Assembly: GCA_964623085.1 (NCBI GenBank)
Contig: CAZUTO010000003.1
Coordinates: forward strand, 1 to 64,000
DNA from: CAZUTO01 sp964623085
Lineage (GTDB): Bacteria; Pseudomonadota; Gammaproteobacteria; Pseudomonadales; GM7GCV1
Direction of reading: 5' to 3'
Length of the DNA: 64,000 nt
In this document: positions 60,752-64,000 of the stretch, piece by piece
How positions within the stretch are numbered: position 1 is the stretch's first letter
How the letters are laid out: every line of letters starts with the position of its first letter
Program-made: the position numbers and the translations under genes
The notes under the pieces: model-generated
Told to the model about the DNA's origin: nothing
The model's input: only the letters and a program-made list of their open reading frames with translations
Databases searched by the model: none

Positions 60752-62695
60752 CTATTCCTGATAGGATTCAGGTTCAGGATCGAACAATTCGAAAATATCA
60801 TCAGAAGTACTTCTACCTCTTTCCAATTCCGAATCAAACTGATACTCACGCAAGTATTTATATCTCTCGTCAGTAATAACCGCGGCATCTTCAGGCTCTC
60901 GGAGAATAGTAGGTCGTATAAATACCATCAGCACGTCTTGGCTGACCGATTTACCGCTATCTCGAAACAGCCAACCTAGAACAGGAATACTTCCTAGAAT
61001 GGGAACCTTAGACTTAGTTTCATTTTTTTGATCCTGAATCAAGCCACCCAAAACAAGGAGTTCTCTATCTTCGATAATCACATTGGTTGTCAAGGTCGTA
61101 ACATCTGTGACCACATCGGAGACGCCTTGAACCGCTGTCTCCGCCACTGATGAAATCTCTTGCGCAATCTGCAAGCGCACAGAGTCTCCATCATTAATCT
61201 GAGGCGTAACCGTTAAAACCACACCCACTTCCTCTCGCTCAATCGTCTGAAACGGGTTGGTTGCGTTATCTGCTGCACCGGTGAAACTACCGGTTATAAA
61301 TGGAACCTCCTGACCTACCGAGAGGCTTGCTTCTTCGTTGTCTAGAGTAAGCACCGATGGCGTGGAAAGAATGTTGGTTCGAGAATCCGTTGCCAATGCT
61401 CGAATTAGCAGCCCAAAACCCTCTCCTGAATCACTATCAAAATCACCAAAGGCACCTGTTACGCCCGCACCAATGCCAGACAGTGCTGCCGAAGCATCAA
61501 TGCCTCCAGCACCATCGGAAAGCGCATCATCTGCAATCACACCAAGCAGCGTATTTAGAACGCCATCAAAAGACGTCACAAGCCCGCCAGTGTTTCTCCC
61601 AACAGCCGCGAGTTCGGAAGCAATATCTCTGGAGACATCTTCCGACACACTGGCAATAACGCCCTCAATTAGAACCTGCGGGCGCCGACGATCCAGCTTT
61701 CTAATCACATTACGTACTTCACTAATAACGGATGCAGAGGCTGCAATAACTAAGGCGTTATTGTCTGTGTCAGCCTGAATGGTAAATCCACTGGCAGCAG
61801 CTGTTGCTCCGTCACCACCAGGTGCAACCGCTGCGCCTTCGCCCGCCAGCCTCAGAAAAGTTTCCGACGCCAACATGCCATCTAGAATCGGTTTAATATC
61901 TTCCGCCGAGGAGTAATTCAGATAAATGACCTCTACACCACCCTGTTCAGTGGTAGGAACATCAAGCTCCTTAACAAAGGTTCGGAAGCCGGCGCGAGCG
62001 GTACGAGACCCGCTTACAATCACTCGGTTGTTAAACGAATCTTCCACGATACTGAGTTGCTGCTCTTGGAACTGGCGTAGTTGCCCTGCAATGTGCAATG
62101 CTTCACCCGCCGAAATATGATTCAGCAAGATAACGTCTACCTCAGATTGTTCTGGAGTGTCGATCTCTCTAAGAATATTTTCGACCTGCTGGATTTGTGA
62201 CGCCGTGTCCGTAATCACCAAGTAGTTACCCGCTTGATAAGGGGTTATCAATGCCCCCTTGCTCATCATGGGCCGAAGCACCTGCTGAATCTCTTCCGCA
62301 GCAACGTGATTAAGCGGAATCACCTTGGTCTGCATACTACCACCTACTATCCCTTGTGGAATCTGAAATGCACTTGAAAAAGGCACTATCCTCGTTACAG
62401 CGCCATCATCAACTGCCTGAAAGCCTAGAACCTGCAGCGCCGAAAGAATCGCTTCATAGAACATATCAGCATCGATCTCGCCAGGTGCAATAATAGTGAG
62501 ATTGCCTCGCACTCGGGGATCAAGCACAAAAGAACGTCCTGTAATTTCTGCAGCACTCTCAATCACTGCACGAATATCAGCTTCGCGAAAATTCAAGCTC
62601 ACACTCTGACTAAAGGCCTGCAGGCTAATCAGTGTGGAAAAAATAATGACGAAAATTCTTAAAGCATTGCGTTTTATCATTTTTCTAGTAAACAT
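60752..62695 (-). CDS. gspD: Type II secretion secretin GspD
   Basis: Outer-membrane channel of the type II secretion system, 647 aa. A signal peptide (about 1-30, ending QAFSQ) is followed by the N0 domain (NFREADIRAVIESAAEITG), N1-N3 ring domains (about 110-330) and the C-terminal secretin domain with VGQEVPFITGSF and VLGGLIQDQ. N3 contains a long Gly/Ala insertion. A PilQ or MSHA secretin is unlikely because gspC, gspN, gspA and gspB flank it. Confidence 0.95.
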   Translation of the reverse strand: MFTRKMIKRNALRIFVIIFSTLISLQAFSQSVSLNFREADIRAVIESAAEITGRSFVLDPRVRGNLTIIAPGEIDADMFYEAILSALQVLGFQAVDDGAVTRIVPFSSAFQIPQGIVGGSMQTKVIPLNHVAAEEIQQVLRPMMSKGALITPYQAGNYLVITDTASQIQQVENILREIDTPEQSEVDVILLNHISAGEALHIAGQLRQFQEQQLSIVEDSFNNRVIVSGSRTARAGFRTFVKELDVPTTEQGGVEVIYLNYSSAEDIKPILDGMLASETFLRLAGEGAAVAPGGDGATAAASGFTIQADTDNNALVIAASASVISEVRNVIRKLDRRRPQVLIEGVIASVSEDVSRDIASELAAVGRNTGGLVTSFDGVLNTLLGVIADDALSDGAGGIDASAALSGIGAGVTGAFGDFDSDSGEGFGLLIRALATDSRTNILSTPSVLTLDNEEASLSVGQEVPFITGSFTGAADNATNPFQTIEREEVGVVLTVTPQINDGDSVRLQIAQEISSVAETAVQGVSDVVTDVTTLTTNVIIEDRELLVLGGLIQDQKNETKSKVPILGSIPVLGWLFRDSGKSVSQDVLMVFIRPTILREPEDAAVITDERYKYLREYQFDSELERGRSTSDDIFELFDPEPESYQE

Positions 62696-62703
62696 CTATA
62701 AAG

Positions 62704-63561
62704 CTATTGGATCAACCCAGCATCGAGTTGAGGAATAATTCTTTCGAACAGGCTGGCGGCATTCACATAAACTTCTTCTTGATTGCCATCCCTAAGTACA
62801 GTCATTGGCAAATTCGTTTCCTGACTAAACTGCTGCCAAAGCAGTGGATTAGTAAATAGATCCGCCACTGGCGTGCCATTAATATCGAGCACCACATCGT
62901 TCTCACGCAGGTCAGCGAGATCCCCTATATCTTCCGAGACTCCGCTGAGTCGCAGTCCCGTCCCTCCCCCTTCCACTCGAATGGGCGTCGTTGAACCGAC
63001 GCCTGGCAAACTAAAACCAGCTGTCGCTGGAGCTGGCTCGTCGTTCACACGAATCAAGCTTTCTTCGTCCGAGCTGTCTTGAGCGCCACCGGTAATATCA
63101 TTTAACAAGATCTGTCGCCGCGTCCCATTTTGGGAAATCACCACGCGATTCGGTTCTATTTCTTCCAGCGTAACGTTTCGATCAAGCTCGTCACCAATAC
63201 GATATACCTGTGCTGGCTTTCTCGAAACGGTAAGAGTAGCGATCGAATCTTCACCCGCTATCACAACGCCAAAAAGTTCTGCACTAATACTCGCATCAGC
63301 GATGTCTTCCTCTTCCACCTCTTCTTCAGGCTCGGCAGCACCAGCATACCAGTTCCATTGCACATTAGCGCCAGCGGGCCTTTGAAAATTAACCTCTGCA
63401 AACACCACGGGACTAGCAAAAAACAGCGCTCGCAGAATAAGGCATAGTAAATAAATGACCAATATCACACTCAACACCACTAACGCGGCGCGAACACGGT
63501 TCTGGTTTAGGCCATACCAGCTGCGCAAAGAGTCAGACCACATGCTGCTCACCCGTTCCAT
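62704..63561 (-). CDS. gspC: Type II secretion protein GspC
   Basis: Inner-membrane protein that links the assembly platform to GspD, 285 aa from the ATG at 63561; a TTG at 63576 and an ATG at 63543 (with GGGTGAG upstream) are alternatives. It has one membrane helix (about 25-48), an acidic linker (about 75-90), the homology region (AELFGVVIAGEDSIATLTVS, about 94-113) and a C-terminal PDZ domain (GLRLSGVSEDIGDLADLREN onwards). It lies 8 bases before gspD on the same strand. Confidence 0.93.
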   Translation of the reverse strand: MERVSSMWSDSLRSWYGLNQNRVRAALVVLSVILVIYLLCLILRALFFASPVVFAEVNFQRPAGANVQWNWYAGAAEPEEEVEEEDIADASISAELFGVVIAGEDSIATLTVSRKPAQVYRIGDELDRNVTLEEIEPNRVVISQNGTRRQILLNDITGGAQDSSDEESLIRVNDEPAPATAGFSLPGVGSTTPIRVEGGGTGLRLSGVSEDIGDLADLRENDVVLDINGTPVADLFTNPLLWQQFSQETNLPMTVLRDGNQEEVYVNAASLFERIIPQLDAGLIQ

Positions 63562-63600
63562 AGCAACAGTCTGCAACCAATAAGAATTTAGCTTGCATCA

Positions 63601-64000
63601 TTAGCATGGGATACTACCCTTAATTTCCCAGCCATATCGATTATCACCAAGCGAGCTCATTAGCGAACGCACCACCGACTCAATTTGAGGACTGGCGAGC
63701 AACTGACCTTCCGCCTCATAACTACCGCCTTCCAAATTAACCTTGCCTTCAATTGAGGTGCCACCAATATCAACTTCTATCGCCTGCCCTAGATTACGCG
63801 CAACAATCTGATGATCGCCGATAGATGCACCCGCTACACTAAAACGACTCACTTCCAACTGTGCGGATAGTTCGCGTAAATTTTGCATAGGGCACTCGTA
63901 AGAGGCTATACGAAGAAATTCTATTTCTCCCTGAATATTGCCATCTACCGTCTTCGAAAATGGCCCGAGCAAAGGAGCCAAGGCTTGATGCAGAAGCTCT
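63601..64000 (-). CDS. gspN: Type II secretion protein GspN, 3' part
   Basis: Only the last 132 or so residues are inside the window; the frame runs off the right edge (…LLHQALAPLLGPFSKTVDG…). GspN is an accessory inner-membrane protein of the type II system with a periplasmic beta-rich body. The segment SYECPMQNLRELSAQLEVSR and the tail NRYGWEIKGSIPC resemble GspN family ends. Placement directly before gspC supports the call. Confidence 0.75.
   Translation of the reverse strand, partial: ELLHQALAPLLGPFSKTVDGNIQGEIEFLRIASYECPMQNLRELSAQLEVSRFSVAGASIGDHQIVARNLGQAIEVDIGGTSIEGKVNLEGGSYEAEGQLLASPQIESVVRSLMSSLGDNRYGWEIKGSIPC

Noticed and set aside
61338..61778. Plus-strand open frame opposite gspD
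   Set aside because: Repetitive Ser/Pro/Ala composition produced by the antisense of the Gly/Ala-rich gspD insertion.

Overview
This window is a chromosomal core segment of a gammaproteobacterium with two membranes. The evidence is lipid A and LPS-transport genes (lpxC, kdsD/kdsC, lptCAB), a meso-diaminopimelate type MurE, type IV pili and a type II secretion system. From memory, the gene order closely follows that around mutT-argJ-secA-dcw-rnpB-rsmI-lpoA-yraN-sspBA-petCBA-rpsI-rplM-zapE-degS/algW-hisDG-murA-ibaG-mla-kds-lpt-rpoN-npr in Pseudomonas aeruginosa. I therefore place it near Pseudomonadales/Cellvibrionales-type marine gammaproteobacteria, but I cannot name the species. I see no insertion sequence, prophage, CRISPR array or tRNA.

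Layout. 1-5650: type IV pilus block, with pilA (-) divergent from pilB-pilC-pilD-coaE (+). The pilA-pilB gap carries a sigma54-type promoter candidate and TGTCAC palindromes. 5650-29056: a single minus-strand block of cell-wall and division genes reading mraZ-rsmH-ftsL-ftsI-murE-murF-mraY-murD-ftsW-murG-murC-ddlB-ftsQ-ftsA-ftsZ, then lpxC, an M23 peptidase, secA, argJ and mutT. Many neighbouring genes overlap by 4 bases. A good sigma70 promoter with a phased array of MraZ-type repeats stands in front of mraZ. 29349-29727: RNase P RNA. 30175-33797: an insertion relative to the usual order, holding a GGDEF-EAL signalling protein and an exported DUF4159 protein. 33825-38085: rsmI, divergent from lpoA-yraN-SIS-BON. 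38112-42875: rplM-rpsI, then petA and a fused cytochrome b/c1 gene, then sspA-sspB. 43096-50435: zapE, a hydrolase, degS, and murA-hisG-hisD with ibaG and an orphan mlaC. 50581-58465: yrbG-kdsD-kdsC-lptC-lptA-lptB-rpoN-hpf-ptsN-rapZ-npr. 58503-64000: gspN(partial)-gspC-gspD-gspA-gspB on the minus strand.

How it works together. Most genes build the envelope: cytoplasmic peptidoglycan precursors (murA, murC-F, ddlB), lipid steps (mraY, murG), septal synthesis (ftsW, ftsI, ftsQ, ftsL, ftsA, ftsZ), lipid A commitment (lpxC), Kdo supply and LPS transport. SecA, the type II secretion system and pili export proteins through or onto this envelope. RpoN, made here, could serve the pilA promoter. RapZ and the PTS-Ntr proteins (PtsN, Npr) are known in other bacteria to tune cell-wall sugar and nitrogen or potassium metabolism.

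I found no obviously new defence or mobile system. The most unusual points are a single gene for cytochrome b plus c1, an mlaC with none of mlaFEDB beside it, a yrbG whose only well-placed start is AUU, a short tandem duplication that rewrites the end of coaE, a SIS protein with a changed active-site loop, an FtsI with SSQ instead of SxN, and the GGDEF-EAL/DUF4159 insertion.
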